From Entrophospora sp. SA101 (taxonomy: Eukaryota; Glomeromycota; Glomeromycetes; Entrophosporales; Entrophosporaceae): a DNA stretch of 64,000 nucleotides. The position numbers and the translations under genes were made by a program. The stretch is taken from contig CAUDNR010000225.1 in the NCBI GenBank assembly GCA_958430865.1, positions 31,085-95,084 on the forward strand. The letters are read 5' to 3'. Below the pieces are notes generated by a model. That model saw nothing but the letters and a program-made list of their open reading frames with translations, made no database searches and had not been told where the DNA came from. Numbering within the stretch: position 1 is the first letter of the stretch; each line of letters opens with the position of its first letter. Below, piece by piece: positions 38,325-52,201 of the stretch.

Positions 38325-40042
38325 CTAGTATGAGTAACAAATAGTTTGATGATTTTCTAAATGAAGTAGATTATGATGACTATTGCATTTTAAATTGTTG
38401 TGGTTAATGTCATTATAAATGTCATTTTTATTAATATAATGATTATTGTCATCATCATTAATGTCATCATCATTAATGTCATCATCAATGATAATATTGT
38501 ATTTACTATTCATTAAATCAGGATCATCAGAATTACTATTTGCCAGTGTAGACATCGAAGATGAAGAGCCTGCAGAAGTAATTGGATACTGCTGTTGTTG
38601 ATGTTGGTGATGATGCTGCTGAATATTCCCAATGTCGTCGTCAATATCACAGATCTTGTTGTTGTTGTTGTTGTCACGAGTATTAACAAGGCCTTCAACC
38701 TCTAAAAAGTCAAACTCAATGTTAAAGTCCATTTCTGATAAGGAATAGTACGAAGAACAGGCCGTAAGTGACGACGAATTTGAAGCAATAGAAGAGGAAG
38801 AAGAATCATCTCTATGATTATTTTGCTTATCAATAACATCATAATCGTCCTCATTTTCATTTTCATCAACATCATCATTATTATCAAACAAATCTTCATC
38901 TTGATCTTGCTCATCATCAAGTTTCCTTTCTTCTTCACAACACTCTTCTTCTTCTTCTTCTTCTTCTTCTTCTTCATTGACATTCTCAATCTCACATTTA
39001 CGTAAATTCTTATCATAGAACACATCATATTCTGAAGTGGTGAATTTACGACAAGCAAGTACACGATCACGTAAATCATCCAAAGAAATACGTCTGTCAG
39101 GATCCAATGAAAAAATTTCTTTCAAGATTCCGTTAAGCTCGTTTGTCAATGGTAAAATTGTTTTTAGGAAATCTGGATCTCTCAAGAACACCGAGAAAGT
39201 TTCATCACGTAAACAAGCTTGTTTCCAAGGATTACGACCACAAGTAAGATTGATTAAAATTACACCCAGAGACCAAACATCATTTGGAGCAGTTTTGTAA
39301 CCCCTTACACGTTTGTACAATCCACCTTGACATTCTAAATTTTGTAGGAGAAAGAATTAATTAATTTGATGAATGAGTATGGATGGGATAAATATGGATG
39401 GTTGAATAGAAATGATTTTTTTTTTTTTTTTAGATAATTACCTGGACTCATATAAAATGTAGAACCACAACCGAAATCCTTTGACCATGAATCATTTGTA
39501 GCCAAGCCAAAATCAGCAAGCTTGACGGTTTTTCCATTATCAAAGACCAAAATATTTTCTGGTTTCAAATCACGATGATAAATTCCATGAAGATGACTAA
39601 ATTTCACAGCGTCAAGAATTTGGACAAAAACTTTTTTAATAAGCCTATCATTGTTAATATAGCCACCTTTCTCTGTGATCATGGAAAACAAATCGCCATC
39701 CTGACAAAATTCCATTATCATGTTTACACTGTCATGAGTTTCTACCACTTTCTCTAGTCTAATTATATTTGGGTGACCCGAAACTTGTGAATGAAAATTA
39801 ATTTCTGCTGTTTGAAGTTTTTGTTGTTTCAAAATATGATTATGGTTAATATGATCTTGTTGAGGTTGTTGTTTTGGAATACATTTGACTGCATAAAGGC
39901 GTCTATTTTTGACATGTCTGGCACCGTATACTACACCGTATGCACCTACTCCAAGTATATGAGTTAGTTCTAATAACCCATTATCAATAAATTTTCCAAT
40001 ACGTTCTGCTGGATCAAAATAATTTGTATCGTTTAAAGTCAT
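38325..40042 (-). CDS. Ran1/Ksp1-like serine/threonine protein kinase
   Basis: Two exons (40042-39442 and 39334-38325) join at CCAG|AATG into 536 codons plus stop. The kinase domain starts at about residue 24: glycine loop GVGAYGVVYG (31-40), catalytic Lys53 in YAVKCIPK, HRDLKPEN (156-163), DFGLA (177-181), then GCGSTFYMSPECQGGLY in the activation segment and NDVWSLGVILINL. The GCGSTFYMSPE segment and truncated C-lobe order match fission yeast Ran1/Pat1 and the yeast Sks1/Vhs1/Ksp1 group, which link nutrients to meiosis or growth. The C-terminal 230 residues are low complexity, with a Glu run (a TTC repeat at about 38941-38975) and Asp/Asn/His-rich text. All catalytic residues are present. 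The exact subfamily is an inference from motifs. Confidence 0.9.
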
Positions 40043-40580
40043 TTTTTGTCAAATGTAAAAAAAATTCTTGAAGAAGAGAGAGGGAGAGAAGGTTGGAAAA
40101 GATGATGAATAATTTATTTTAATAATATTCAAAAAAGAGAATATTTTTTATTAATATACATATATATATATAGAGGTATATAATTTTATGAACAAAAAAA
40201 TAATATTTAATATTAATATTATTTGTTTTATTATTATTATTATTAATTTTTTAGCGTTTTATTTTTTCGAGAGAAAACGACTAAATTTTGATGTAGAATA
40301 AAAAAATTAATTTTCCAGAGAAAAGACGATTATATTTATATATTTATGTTATATATGTGTGTTAAATAAAAATTAATATAAATTATATATTTTTTAAATT
40401 AAAGTTTTGAGCGCGTGAATATGTCAAGAACAATAGGAGCAACAAGAAATTAAAATAATAGTATATTTTAATACTAAATATTTATATATATATGCAAATA
40501 AACGTATATCCTACATAAAGGTTATATAAATTTGTGCAATAATATTGAATTATCTATGATATATGACGAACTGACGATGA

Positions 40581-40588
40581 TGACGTAT
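40581..40588. promoter_or_regulatory. TGACGTAT, possible bZIP half-CRE upstream of the kinase
   Basis: Located about 540 bp upstream of the kinase start. One 8-mer is weak evidence; it is listed because related TGACGTC-type sites also lie upstream of TUP1 and of the gene at 63758. Confidence 0.2.
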
Positions 40589-41363
40589 TATTGATGATTT
40601 GTGTGTTTGGAGGAATTATAAAAATTATGAGAAATATATATTTTTTTATTAAGAAAAGAATATTATTAGAGTAGTAGAGAGAGGTGAAAGAGAAGAAAGA
40701 ATATATTGATCAAGAGGATATTTTTATTATTATTATTATTATTATTAACATTTAAGTATCGACGGAATAAAAAAATATATTTCACGTATAAAATAAAAAA
40801 AAGTAGCTCTGATTGATAAAAAAAAAATAAATGGATGCAATGTAAGGTGGTAGGTGTTACACAACGACACCATATATAATCAATCATAATGAAGTGGTGT
40901 AACTAGCTGTTTTTTTCAATGATGATAATTATAACAATCACCCCTAAAACTTAACTAACTTTATTATTATCTATATATATATTATAATGGGTTACAACTA
41001 CCCTCAAAAAAAAAAAATATTTTTTTTTACTAAAAAAAAAAGAAAGGAGGTTAAATTAAGATAATTAAGATAGATTTTCCAACTTAAATTTTTAAGTTAA
41101 TAACAGATTTATCAGGCAATAAGGTTGATCCCTTGATTCAAGAAAATAGTGGTGTGAGAGAGTGAAGAAAGTGAAAAAATGGTGAGAGTCAGAGTGAAAA
41201 GTGAAAAAGTAAAGAATCTACATTTTCCTTGTTTGATTTTATATATATATTGAAATTACCCAATTGCCATATATTATTATAATTGTAACTTATTAATAAT
41301 AAACAAAAAAATTTTTTTTTTTAATTTATACATTTTAAAACAAAATATTAAAAGGAACTACTT

Positions 41364-41394
41364 ATCTCTCTCTCTCTCTCTCCCCCCCCCCCCC
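41364..41394. repeat. (CT)n-(C)13 simple repeat
   Basis: About nine CT units run straight into thirteen C. It stands out in a region that is otherwise strongly AT-rich. Confidence 0.85.
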
Positions 41395-41609
41395 AATACT
41401 GAATAGCCTATTATTATCTAACCATTTATTAATTAGTTCGCCGATAATAAGGAACTAGATGGAAATAGATGGAATGGCAATAATGAATGATAAAGAAAAG
41501 AAAAGGGAGGGAAAAAATAAGTAAATTAAATTTTTTTTAAATTAAATTAAAAAACATATTTGCTAATTGTTACTACTATTATTAAATGTTGTTGTTATAT
41601 AATAAATAA

Positions 41610-41642
<33 letters not shown>

Positions 41643-44600
41643 AAACAATGTGGGGTAAAAACATAATAATAATAATAATAATAGTAATAATATACATACA
41701 TGTAGTGAAATAATGAACATTCATATTTAGCATCAGGTGAGAAAACAAAAAATAGTTCCAAATTTCTGTTTATTGGACTCAATAAAGTGTTGTGCTGGTA
41801 AAATAGTTGATGGATGATGATGGTTAAAGATGAATTGTTTGCTAGACAAATAATGAATTAACAAGATCTATTGATTGATTAATTAAAGAATGTGGAATAT
41901 AATATTTTATTTATTTATTTATTGTTTCCAGCTTTTATTCCAGTTTTAATTTCCGTTGTATTTAGTAAATAATTGCAGGAACCTTTTTGTGGTGTGTTTG
42001 TGTATAATTACTTACTTTGGACAAAGATTATAATTAATAAAAAAAAGTCAAATTTAAAATTAATTGAATGAGTGAGTGAATGAAGCTTTTTTTATTCCTT
42101 GAACAAAAAATAAAAAAAGATCATAAGCAAAAAAAGATCATTGATAAAAAAAAAATATCAATTATTATATTAGTTATATGAATCTACACATAGCATATAC
42201 AGCACAACAACACATACATACATGCACACGCACGTACATAAAAAAAACCAAAAATTTAATTCCTCGAAAACGGAAAAAAAATAAAGATTTATTTGGACTA
42301 TGTATTTATTAATTTAATTATGCTTGCTTACTATATATATAATAATTATTAATAATTCTACTTTAATTAATTAATTAGCCAAAGCAACTTCCATATCTAT
42401 AAAAAAGCAAAAGCAACATACCATCCCAACTCATTGACCAACTCATTACCTAATTCTTTTGATCTACGCATATATATATACAAGCATATACATTATTACT
42501 TCTTTATCTATAATCTGTATATGAACATGAAAATCATACATTCAAGTATGCAACTAAAAATAATTTTAATTATTATTATTGGGAAATAAGGAAAGGAATA
42601 AAGCGAATTTGTTTGACATCCTTCACATATTCATAATCATAATAATAATCGTAAATAATAATTGTAATGGTTGTAAATTAGTTAGCTTATAATCCTAATT
42701 TCATAATTCTCCTTTCCAATTTCCCATTTCTCATTATTTTTTTCTATTTACAGACTGTCAGACCCTTTTGTTTCAATTAATATACCAAATACCGTGTTAT
42801 AATGTGTGTATTATTGTATTATTATAACAACAACAACAACAACTGTTAAACGAATAAAGATACTTTATTTACTTTTTTTTTTTTAAAAAAAATTTCTATC
42901 AATCTGTCAATCAATCTAAAAGAAATATTTTTTTATTCCTATGTATGGATTCTTTTTATTTAATATATATGCATTATATGCGTGTATATATGCGTGTATA
43001 TATGCATTATTCATATATGTATATCAAAAATATGATCAACAAGAATCCATTGTTTTAAAAAAAAAAAAATTAGCTGTGATAAAAAAATTGAGTTTGCGAT
43101 TTATAACGATAAAGTGATGACATAGTTGACATAGATGACATAGTCTACAATTAAAAAATTAGAAATCGGTTTTTTTTTTAATAAAACAATTTTGTCAAGT
43201 AATCAGATAATCAACAACCCGGGGCTAACAACTAATAATATTACACCACATTACACCACATTACATCGTTTTTATTGGTTTATTTCTTGTTTAGATTCCA
43301 GAAATTGAATTCAATAGTTTTTAGTATTAAAAAAATTCAATTAATTCAGGCCGAATAAGATTAAAAGCATCCCTTAAATTCTGGGTATTCCGTTATCATT
43401 TTTGTTAACCAACTTGTTTAAAATCCAGTATTTTTAAAATTAAAACATTCACACACTCACGATTATCACTTTAAGAAGAGTGTAACAAGATATGCGAACG
43501 AGTAATTTTTTATAACGGCGGGAAGGAGAGTGGAGAAGGAGGGGAAGGATCACAGTGTAAAACCATCAATCAAAATCAAACAAATCAAATTTTGGTAAAA
43601 ATTAAATTTGATGTGATTTGTGTTTGTTGTTATTATTATTATTTATTATTATTTATCAATAATAAATCGATATAAAAAATAATAAACGCCACCACCACCA
43701 GAGTTTGGTGGGAAAATTTTAATTTTAATTCTACTGTGTTTATTGAAATTTCAGTTATGGTAATTATTATTAGTAATGACAATAATAAGCAATAATAATA
43801 TTAATTATTAACAATCCCAATAATTTGTTTGCACTAACAATCAATGAAGAAATTGACATTAATTTTTACAGTGATACAAATATAACATGTATAACAAACG
43901 CATATAACTTAATATTAATATTAATATTAATTTAATAAATAAATATATTAATACAATGAACGCAAATCTTCAATGTTAATCAGATAACCAAACAACCTTT
44001 AATTTTAAGCATACACATCTGCAATCTTCTGGATTTTCTCGTCTTTATTGAAGGATTTCTCGAGATGAAAAAAACACTTTTCTAGTAATCCATAAAATTA
44101 AAAATTAAAATATTTATGGATCGATTTATGCATTTATCGTTTCGTGTCCCTCTCCAGTTTGCTGATATGCATATTTGGCTTTAGTTATTTATGTTTCATC
44201 TTTCTTCCTTCCCATCTAACCAGAGTAAATAATTCCAAATTAAAGCTTATACAAATTTCCCACGTGAAATAGAAAATCAAAAAAACACGTAAAATCCATG
44301 GTATATATGGATCATAATGGACTCATAGTAACTCTCTCAAACTGTTCCGATTTTGCGTATATCATTACTTAAATGACTTTTATTGAATTCAATAAGAATA
44401 TTTTAAGAGAACAAACAAATATGCAATCAATTTATTATCAATGCATTTACAATTGTCAATTTAATATTAAAGAATTATGATGTTTATGATGTTATTAAAT
44501 TTCTAATTTTGTACCTTTTGATGAAAAAAAAATTTTAAAAAAGCATTTGAAAACATGCATTTAATTAAAATCTACTCATAAATCAATAACCGACCAATTA

Positions 44601-45792
44601 ATTATGTATACACGTAAAAAATCACGTAGAAAATAATCACGATCGATTGACGTTGATTTTCTTCCAAAGAAAGAAATAATCGGTACGTCTCACTTTTGCC
44701 TTTTTACAATAATAGTAATGCTTGATTTATTTTTTTTAATAGGCAATGAAATTTTGAAAATTGATAAATAAATATTACTCTTTGCACAATTATATCTATA
44801 TCTACTTGTACTGTAGCTTTGCAGCATATTCTTGGAGAAGGTATTACTTTTGCATGTACGCGAGTTAAATGATACAAACATTTAATCGTTCAGTTTTAAC
44901 AATAGGTCCTTTTATATGAAATTGTCCTTTAGATTTTCGCCTAATGGTAATAATACCTCGGAACATTCAAAACGACCAAAAATTTGCTGGCTTGACTTTT
45001 ATTCTCAATTGGCGAAAGTTCGTGAGTTAAGCGAAGCCAATTGTTTCACATAATGTGATTAGTATTTAGTTCACACGAAAAACTTTGCACGAGCAAACGT
45101 ATTTATCTTGTAATCAAAAACATTCATGGACAAATAGGATGTGGACAGTGGAAAGATGGAATTTCGATTTTGAGGTAATAATGCAGTCATTTGCGATTTG
45201 GAATTTTTAAGAAATATACCCGATAAAATTTGAGATATTTTACAAGTTTCAAATCAATTAATTTTCCCTTTAACGTGACATATTTTTAAATAACAATATT
45301 ATTTTATTTATTCCGTAGGCTTTTTTTCATATACCAACATTGATTGATATTTAAAGATCGATCGTTATGCTGATCCCTTATGCGAAGGCCATACTATTGC
45401 CCTAGAGTGAGTGGTAGAGCAAAGTTTAAAGCCATTGTTAAAACTTCATTATAAAGTTACTAATTAAACTTAGACTGTGTAGAGTAAGGAGGCGAGCGTC
45501 AGCATTTTCCAAGTTTTGATCTTCCATCTTGTGCAATAAATATTAGAATTATTTCTTTATAACATTGGTATTATTCAAATCAGATTGATCGCGAATAGAT
45601 TTAGGTTCGTTATAAAATGCAAATTTGCATTAATATTTATTATCTTTATCATTATCATTATTTGTCTGGGTGACCAAGGGATCCCGAGCGAGAATTGTTA
45701 TCAATTCGTGTAACAATAGATAAATAAGTCTATTTATATAATAAGAAAGTTTACACCAACAAAAAATTTTCCTCACTCCTTTTTTTTTCAAA

Positions 45793-47412
45793 ATGTTATC
45801 AACAATACCTTATGATTGTATTGAAAATATCTTTGGATACTTGGACTATAAGAACAAAGGATCACTTTATTCGTGTAGTTTGGTTAACAAATATCTGTGT
45901 GAGGTTGCTATACCATTCATATGGGAAGATCCATTCTATTCGGTGAAAAGCACCAGAATATTAATCAACTGTTTATCAAAGGAATCAAAAAAACTTTTAG
46001 AAGCCAAAAATATTGACTTTACATTCAATCTATTGGAAAAACCCACTTTACACAACTACGCAATGTTTGCTAAAACATTATTTATTTATAGTTTTAATGG
46101 GTTTAATGAGTTGATCAAAGGATGTAGTAATGATCACAAATTGAAAAAGCTGAAACTGTTGATTATCGAGTTGTTGAAATTGATTATTAAACATTCAAGA
46201 ATCAAATCATTACATTCAACATTTCTAGACAATTTTGCTTCTTTAAATCAAACACCTAGATTTCATGATTGTTTTTTAAATCTTTCCAGTTTATATTGTT
46301 CTGATAAAGAAAATCCATCTTTTTTTTATCAGCTGGCACAAGTTTCTAGAAATATTCAGTTACTATATATTAAAATTCTCAATCCTTCCGTTTTTGATCC
46401 TTCTTCTTCTGCCACTAACAATGACAACGATGGATTAATTAAATTAATCAGAGTGCAAAATAATATTAAAAATATATATATAAAAGTAATTAACAAAGCT
46501 TTATTATCATACGGAATCGTAGATGCGCTATTAACTCATCAGAGTTCATCGATAGACTATTATGATGACATATGCAACGATAGAAATTATTTTATAAAAA
46601 GACTCTACAACAATTTAGAATCATTTTACCTGACTGACTTTTGTCTGAAAAATCGCTACAACAAAAATAATATAATAAGGAGGTTAAGCAATAAAAACAT
46701 TTATGATGATAATGATAACAATAATAATAAAAATAGTATTATTACTGCTGATTCATCATCATCATCATCATCATCGTCGTCGTCGTCGTCGTCGTTATCA
46801 TCATCTTTGCCTTTATCTTTTCCAAATCTTAAAAAATTATCTATTCATACCTTCTTTCGAACTTATATATTAGAGACTTGTGATTTTATTGGTATAAATG
46901 GAAAAACTCTTCAGATCCTAATTATTAAAAGTGAAAGGCTCGAGGAACAAAGTGTCAGAAGAACATTACAAGCAATTGGTGATAACTGTTACAATTTAAA
47001 AACTTTATCAATATCATATAATAATAATTTATCTTATGAGTTGAGCAAGATGATAGAACGTTGTAATAAATTAGAAAAAATAGCGTTGGATATAATTTAC
47101 TATGAAGATGAAATTTTGGATTGTAATAAAGTATTTAATGTTTTAAGTCGAATATTATTACCAACAAATTTAAAATTAATTGTTTTTTGGGGGGAAGTTT
47201 CTTTATCCAACCACAACCTGTCACTAGATAAGTTAATAAAGAACTGGAAAAATTTTTGGAAAAACGAAGGACCTCTTTGTATCAAATTTTATAAAGATAC
47301 GTTTATTGATCAGTCCATACTTGATAATTATCAAAATCTAAGGTGTATAAAAATCGAATTTGTAGATAACAACTTTGATTCTTTAGATTGGTTTGATGAT
47401 GATGTGTCATGA
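45793..47412 (+). CDS. F-box protein, single exon
   Basis: 539 codons without an intron. The N-terminus (MLSTIPYDCIENIFGYLDYK then SCSLVNKYLCEVAIPFIWED) is an F-box, residues about 3-50, the part that docks substrate receptors onto Skp1 in SCF ubiquitin ligases. The rest contains leucine-rich, repeat-like text (for example LKTLSISYNNNLSYELSKMI) likely to form an LRR-type substrate-binding surface. A run of Ser (about 320-337), encoded by TCA/TCG repeats, interrupts it. F-box genes of this single-exon form are expanded in Rhizophagus, as I recall. The substrate is unknown. A short T-rich leader precedes the ATG. Confidence 0.88.
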   Translation: MLSTIPYDCIENIFGYLDYKNKGSLYSCSLVNKYLCEVAIPFIWEDPFYSVKSTRILINCLSKESKKLLEAKNIDFTFNLLEKPTLHNYAMFAKTLFIYSFNGFNELIKGCSNDHKLKKLKLLIIELLKLIIKHSRIKSLHSTFLDNFASLNQTPRFHDCFLNLSSLYCSDKENPSFFYQLAQVSRNIQLLYIKILNPSVFDPSSSATNNDNDGLIKLIRVQNNIKNIYIKVINKALLSYGIVDALLTHQSSSIDYYDDICNDRNYFIKRLYNNLESFYLTDFCLKNRYNKNNIIRRLSNKNIYDDNDNNNNKNSIITADSSSSSSSSSSSSSSLSSSLPLSFPNLKKLSIHTFFRTYILETCDFIGINGKTLQILIIKSERLEEQSVRRTLQAIGDNCYNLKTLSISYNNNLSYELSKMIERCNKLEKIALDIIYYEDEILDCNKVFNVLSRILLPTNLKLIVFWGEVSLSNHNLSLDKLIKNWKNFWKNEGPLCIKFYKDTFIDQSILDNYQNLRCIKIEFVDNNFDSLDWFDDDVS

Positions 47413-47735
47413 CAATAATATTAGAATGGAAATTAATCGTATGATAAAAAAAATAAATATAAAATTTAGCATGGGAAAAAATATAAAAAAATAACCTGAT
47501 GTTTTTAATTTGTATTTTTATGAAAAACAATGCATGCATATCGCGTGACTTTTAACAAAAAAAATGTGGGAAAAAAAAAAAAATAACGGCATATATAAAA
47601 AACTCGAATTTCTGGGGAAAAAAAAAAATAATTTTTTTTAAAAAAAAACAAAAATTTTAAAACAACAATTTTAAAACAATTAAAACAATTTTAAAACAAT
47701 TAAAATTTTAAAACAATTAAAACAATTTAAATAAA
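47413..47735. other. F-box 3' flank, A/T homopolymers
   Basis: Contains repeated TTTTAAAACAATTAAAACAA text at 47656-47730. No gene. Confidence 0.5.
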
Positions 47736-47844
47736 ATGATTAAAGAACAAATCCATACTGATAAAAACATACAGCAATGTGAATTTGTTCCTAATGATCC
47801 GTTTTTTGATATCGAACAAAATGCCATGGAGATTTTTGAAAGTG
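47736..47844 (+). pseudogene. First exon of an unknown gene, cut by the duplicated segment
   Basis: An ATG after an AT-rich leader opens a frame that reads MIKEQIHTDKNIQQCEFVPN, continues DPFFDIEQNAMEIFES and ends at a good G|GTAATT donor at 47845. Only 36 bases later, within the presumed intron, copy 2 of the segmental duplication starts, and no matching downstream exon was found. The family is not recognised. I infer a truncated gene whose remainder was displaced or lies elsewhere. Confidence 0.45.
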
Positions 47845-48643
47845 GTAATTATTTATCATCATCATCATCATTATTTATTTTAGGGCTGGCCGCATAACCT
47901 AAATGAACATTTGGCTAACTGATTAAACTATTTAGTCATTATGTTAAGTCAAATTTAGTAAGGCAACTATCACCAAATTAGGATTTTAACCCCTTTGCTG
48001 GTCCACGTATTACGCTACAAAAAAATTCTTTTCACTTTTGGCTTTTGATTAAATTACGTAGTAATTTAATTTATTCTAAAAAGCGGATATTTAATTTGAG
48101 TAGAGTAACATAATGATTTGATAATGATAATTATAAAAAATTCTACGTTTTGTAATTATGAAAATTTATGTCAGTACACTCTCTCTATAACGACCTTTTC
48201 TATAACGGTCTACATTCTATAACGAACTGAAAATTGGATCCCAATTTTTTACTATACAAAAACCCTACTCTATAACGGTCTTCTTAATTAAATTTCTTAT
48301 AGTGTATAACGGCCTGTCTCTGAAGTTCGCCTATATTAATATGTTTTACTGTCTATACATAACGGCCGACGATCATGATCTGAAACTATAATTGCTATAT
48401 TAGGAAATTTTCTATACCACATCAAATTAACTATATAGTTACTAATAAAATTATTCAGGATTACTAATCTGAATACAATATGTTTATTATAACAACGGAA
48501 AATTTTGAATGCCATCTAACCACCCCAATTTGAGTCCATTTACAATGTTTAAAATAGATAATGAAACACGAGATTAATTATTAAATTTTGACAATCTTTC
48601 ACGTTTACTACTATTTTTACTTCTTTGAAAAACAACTCATGAA

Positions 48644-48997
48644 ATGACAACCTCCAAGCAAGAAACTCAATGTCAAACCTTATTACATTTGTGGAATGAG
48701 GGTGTACAAGATGCTAAAGAAATACATAGAAGAACAAATATACCCCTCTCCACTATATATGATAACCTTAAAAAGCTCAAGAATTCAGGAACAACACAGT
48801 GTACACATGGTAACGGTTGGCCAAAGAAGATCACAGCAAATGCTTCAAGGGCGTTAGGACAATATATTTGTAGGGATTACTCTATTTCAACAAGAACTTT
48901 GGCAACAAAGTTATCAAATACAGGTATAGAGGTATCCTATAGAACGATTGGAAGGCATTTAAAACTTTTTCATCATCAAAATCTGGTCTGGGATTGA
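48644..48997 (+). pseudogene. Truncated Tc1/mariner transposase, copy 2
   Basis: Identical in translation to 26162-26515: the bipartite helix-turn-helix part only, ending at LVWD, with no catalytic domain. Confidence 0.75.
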
Positions 48998-51432
48998 GAT
49001 TGTTTCATAAAGATCATGAAATTCACTGGTTGTAGTTTTATCCAAAAATGATACTTATATTAATACCATTATTATTATCAGAATTTTGAAATTAGTTTTA
49101 ATTGGAAAAATTACGCATTAATAGAAATCAGATTCAAACCGAATTCAACCTCTTTTTTAAGAACCAATTATCCGTTTTCAAAGTGGTTTATGGATTCAAA
49201 CCAATTTGAGCCAAACCAGACTCAAACTCTACCCATTTTATAGTAATCCAGACTCCTAACAAGATTCACTGTAACAAGCTTTGATTGTGTACTAAGAAAT
49301 TTTTATTAATGAAATAAAAATATATGCAATAATAATAGTAAATTCATTTTATCATATAATAATCTTCCATTCTTGTTTGTGCTTTTTTTTAAAGAACTTT
49401 TATATAAGAAATTTCTCTTGAAACTTCTATTTGAAAATCCAATATTCTAAATTTTTTTGTTGTACATATTAATATGTAACTTCCTCATTATTATACATAT
49501 TAGGGTATTCAAAGCAGTTCTATTCTGTTTCTCGTTCCTTGCTGTACAATACTTATTAGGTGGTGGAAACCAAGATCAGCTTTGAGCAGAAAACTTCCTG
49601 GTTCCATAAACTTTATTATAGTGCTGGTTTACACAATAAAATTTATGCATTTTTTTACCAACATATAAAACTCATTATTGACTTTTGTGTATAATTAATA
49701 TAAATAATAATGATGTTTGTCAGTATTAAAGAAAACCACATCTCTGAAACTGGTCAAACAATCCATCTTTGTTGCTGACGATAATATTGATATAAATTAT
49801 TAATAGAGGAAGTTACCAGGAAAGTCACTGTAAACTGATTTATAATTCATTTCTGTTGGTAGGAATGTAATTGATTGGGTGATTCTATTTACATTTTTTC
49901 CAAAGCTTGGTAATTCATGGACTTTAAGAAATTCTTTATAACTTGAGTAGTTAATATCTTATTAATTGTCATTTTTGCTTTCCATTGTGATATTCTTTTA
50001 GTATTGCTATGAACTCTTGATATAAGACCATTATTTATTAAATTTCTAATATTTCAAAGTGATTCTCACAAATTACAAGTATATTATGATCCCAGCAGTA
50101 GACTGGTTTTCTTTTTAAGACATCTGCTCATGCTTATTACACCACCATCCATCAAAAATATGATTTGTCATTATTTAAAGAAAACTTGAAAGGATTCATG
50201 TAATTTGAAAACTCTTTTTAAGGAGCCATTGATGAGTAGCCCCACTTTTTAAAAATCAATTCTTTTTATTTATTATCTTCCATTTACATATATTCAAAGT
50301 TTCATTTGATTTAAGATTTAAAATTACATGTTGGAAAATGAATGATTTTTGTAAAATAAAAACATCATAAAAGAATAAACAATATTTACATAAAATTATA
50401 AAAATAATTTTCAATTGATCCACCCACCTTTTTAAAAACCAATCTGAAACAAGTTCTTCGCCTCCTTTTTTTAATTTCTCTCTTTTTCAATGTCATCATC
50501 AATCAAACGCTTTTTTACCCTAAACAATAAATTATTTGTTCTTTTTGCAAAAATGTATTTAAGCAAAACCATTAATTCTTGATGTGATCAACTGAACAAA
50601 CAACTCCACCATCACCTTCTAACATACTTAGTTCACCACTTGGTTGATTCATAATTTTTTCTTTTTTAACACGATCTGATGCCTTTTATCAATACTTTTG
50701 CAAGTAGAGACATAAATTAGTTTTGAAAATATTCTAATACATCTTAATTACAAGTACAAGAAATCAAGCAAGCTTACCTTCTAACTCTGATCTTATCATG
50801 GTGCGATTTACTTGGACATTGAGTTGATGTAGTAGTAACTCATGTTAATGTTACAGACTTTGCATTAGTGCAAGTGTTTGTATCCACCTATCCCATTCAT
50901 TATCACTGCTTCTACTACTTTCTCGTCATCTTCCTCTTCTCCTTCCATAGAGTTATATTTTCTAATTGTTGAGTACCTAGTGATAGTTATATATCTTCTT
51001 GCATAGCATCATTATTCATTTCAATAATTTACATAACCCCAGAAACGTGGCAAATAACATTAATGACACCATTACCATCATTGGGTATATTTTTTTTAAA
51101 AAAATAGATTGTGATAAAGCAAACTTTTACAAAATAATGGTAATGGATAGATATATCGATACTCCATAATTTGTATCAAAATTTTTACTGTGTATAGATT
51201 TCTTTTGGTTTTAGTGATGTCAACGTTAATATTTTTATAATCACTTTGTAAATTATTCATTAAAGCATTTACATACATCATCATATCCTCCACTGTTGAA
51301 ATTAGCAAATCAAATATGGTTCGCATACAACAATATCAAGAATTAGGAAATCATTTTGAATCGACAAATGCTACAAATTGAGGCTAAATTAGGTTTCATT
51401 AAATTTCACTTTGTAGATATTTTGCCACGTAA

Positions 51433-51732
51433 AATCTAATAAGGAATCAGGCGATCCATGAAAAAGAAGAACCTTTTGGTTTTCTTATCAATCTTCACAA
51501 GTATTTTCATTCTGATTTTGATATTCTTATTGATAGTAACGTAGCCACAACCCAAAATGTGGCAAAAATGTTTACCGACAAAATAATTGTTTTGACTACA
51601 AAACTAATTGTCGTATCCGAGATGAAAATATTTATCATGTTAAAAGATAATGACTTTGAAAAAACAAAAATAGAATATAAGTTCCATATCTTAATATGCA
51701 CACATGTAAAAAGATTGAAGGTGAGTGGGTGA
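51433..51732 (+). CDS. Unrecognised open frame, copy 2
   Basis: Same frame as 28951-29250 (PFGFLINLHKYFHSDFDIL), open for 99 codons without a nearby upstream ATG. Nature unknown. Confidence 0.35.
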   Translation, partial: NLIRNQAIHEKEEPFGFLINLHKYFHSDFDILIDSNVATTQNVAKMFTDKIIVLTTKLIVVSEMKIFIMLKDNDFEKTKIEYKFHILICTHVKRLKVSG

Positions 51733-52201
51733 GTCTGTTTGATTATGATTAGTAATTACTTTAATATTTAGTGTAATAAAAAACAGTTTTTTAAATTATT
51801 TATTAATTTTTGATTTATATCATAGAGCTGATATTGTGGAATTTATAGTGAGGGCAAAAGACTAAACAAAATCCACAAAAAAAAAATTTGTTGGTAAAGT
51901 TGAGCATTATTTTATTAAAATATTAAATTATTCACTTTTTATGTGTTATTGATGAGTGAATTGGTGCTTTAATATTCTATATATCCCAGGATTTGGGTTC
52001 GAACCAGATGTTCGATTCAACTGGTAAAATTGATCCGTAGATATCTGTCATCCGTTTATTCGTCATTTACTTTTAAAAATTAACCCGTCATCCGGTATTT
52101 CTCAAAAAATATATTAATATCGAACGGATTGAATGTAAACGGTAACCCGGTGATACTTTATTATTGTTATTTAAAAGATTGATTATTACCGTTAAATCAC
52201 T

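Larger units (their letters stand above)
40043..45792. other. 5.7 kb without a recognisable gene
   Basis: The first kilobase is probably the kinase 5' UTR and promoter. The rest is AT-rich with microsatellites, including (CT)n followed by 13 C at 41364-41394, (TAA)n near 41610-41690 and CAA repeats near 42828. Short frames (for example 41563-41782 and 44690-44881) are translations of such repeats or lack features. No RNA gene was found. Confidence 0.45.

Noticed and set aside
38702..39079. Lys-rich 125-codon frame and other frames over the kinase tail
   Set aside because: Alternative-frame translations of the Glu/Asp repeat region of the kinase gene.
45385..45425. tRNA-like AGTGGTAGAGCA text
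   Set aside because: Resembles a D-arm, but no T-loop or matching acceptor stem follows within tRNA distance.
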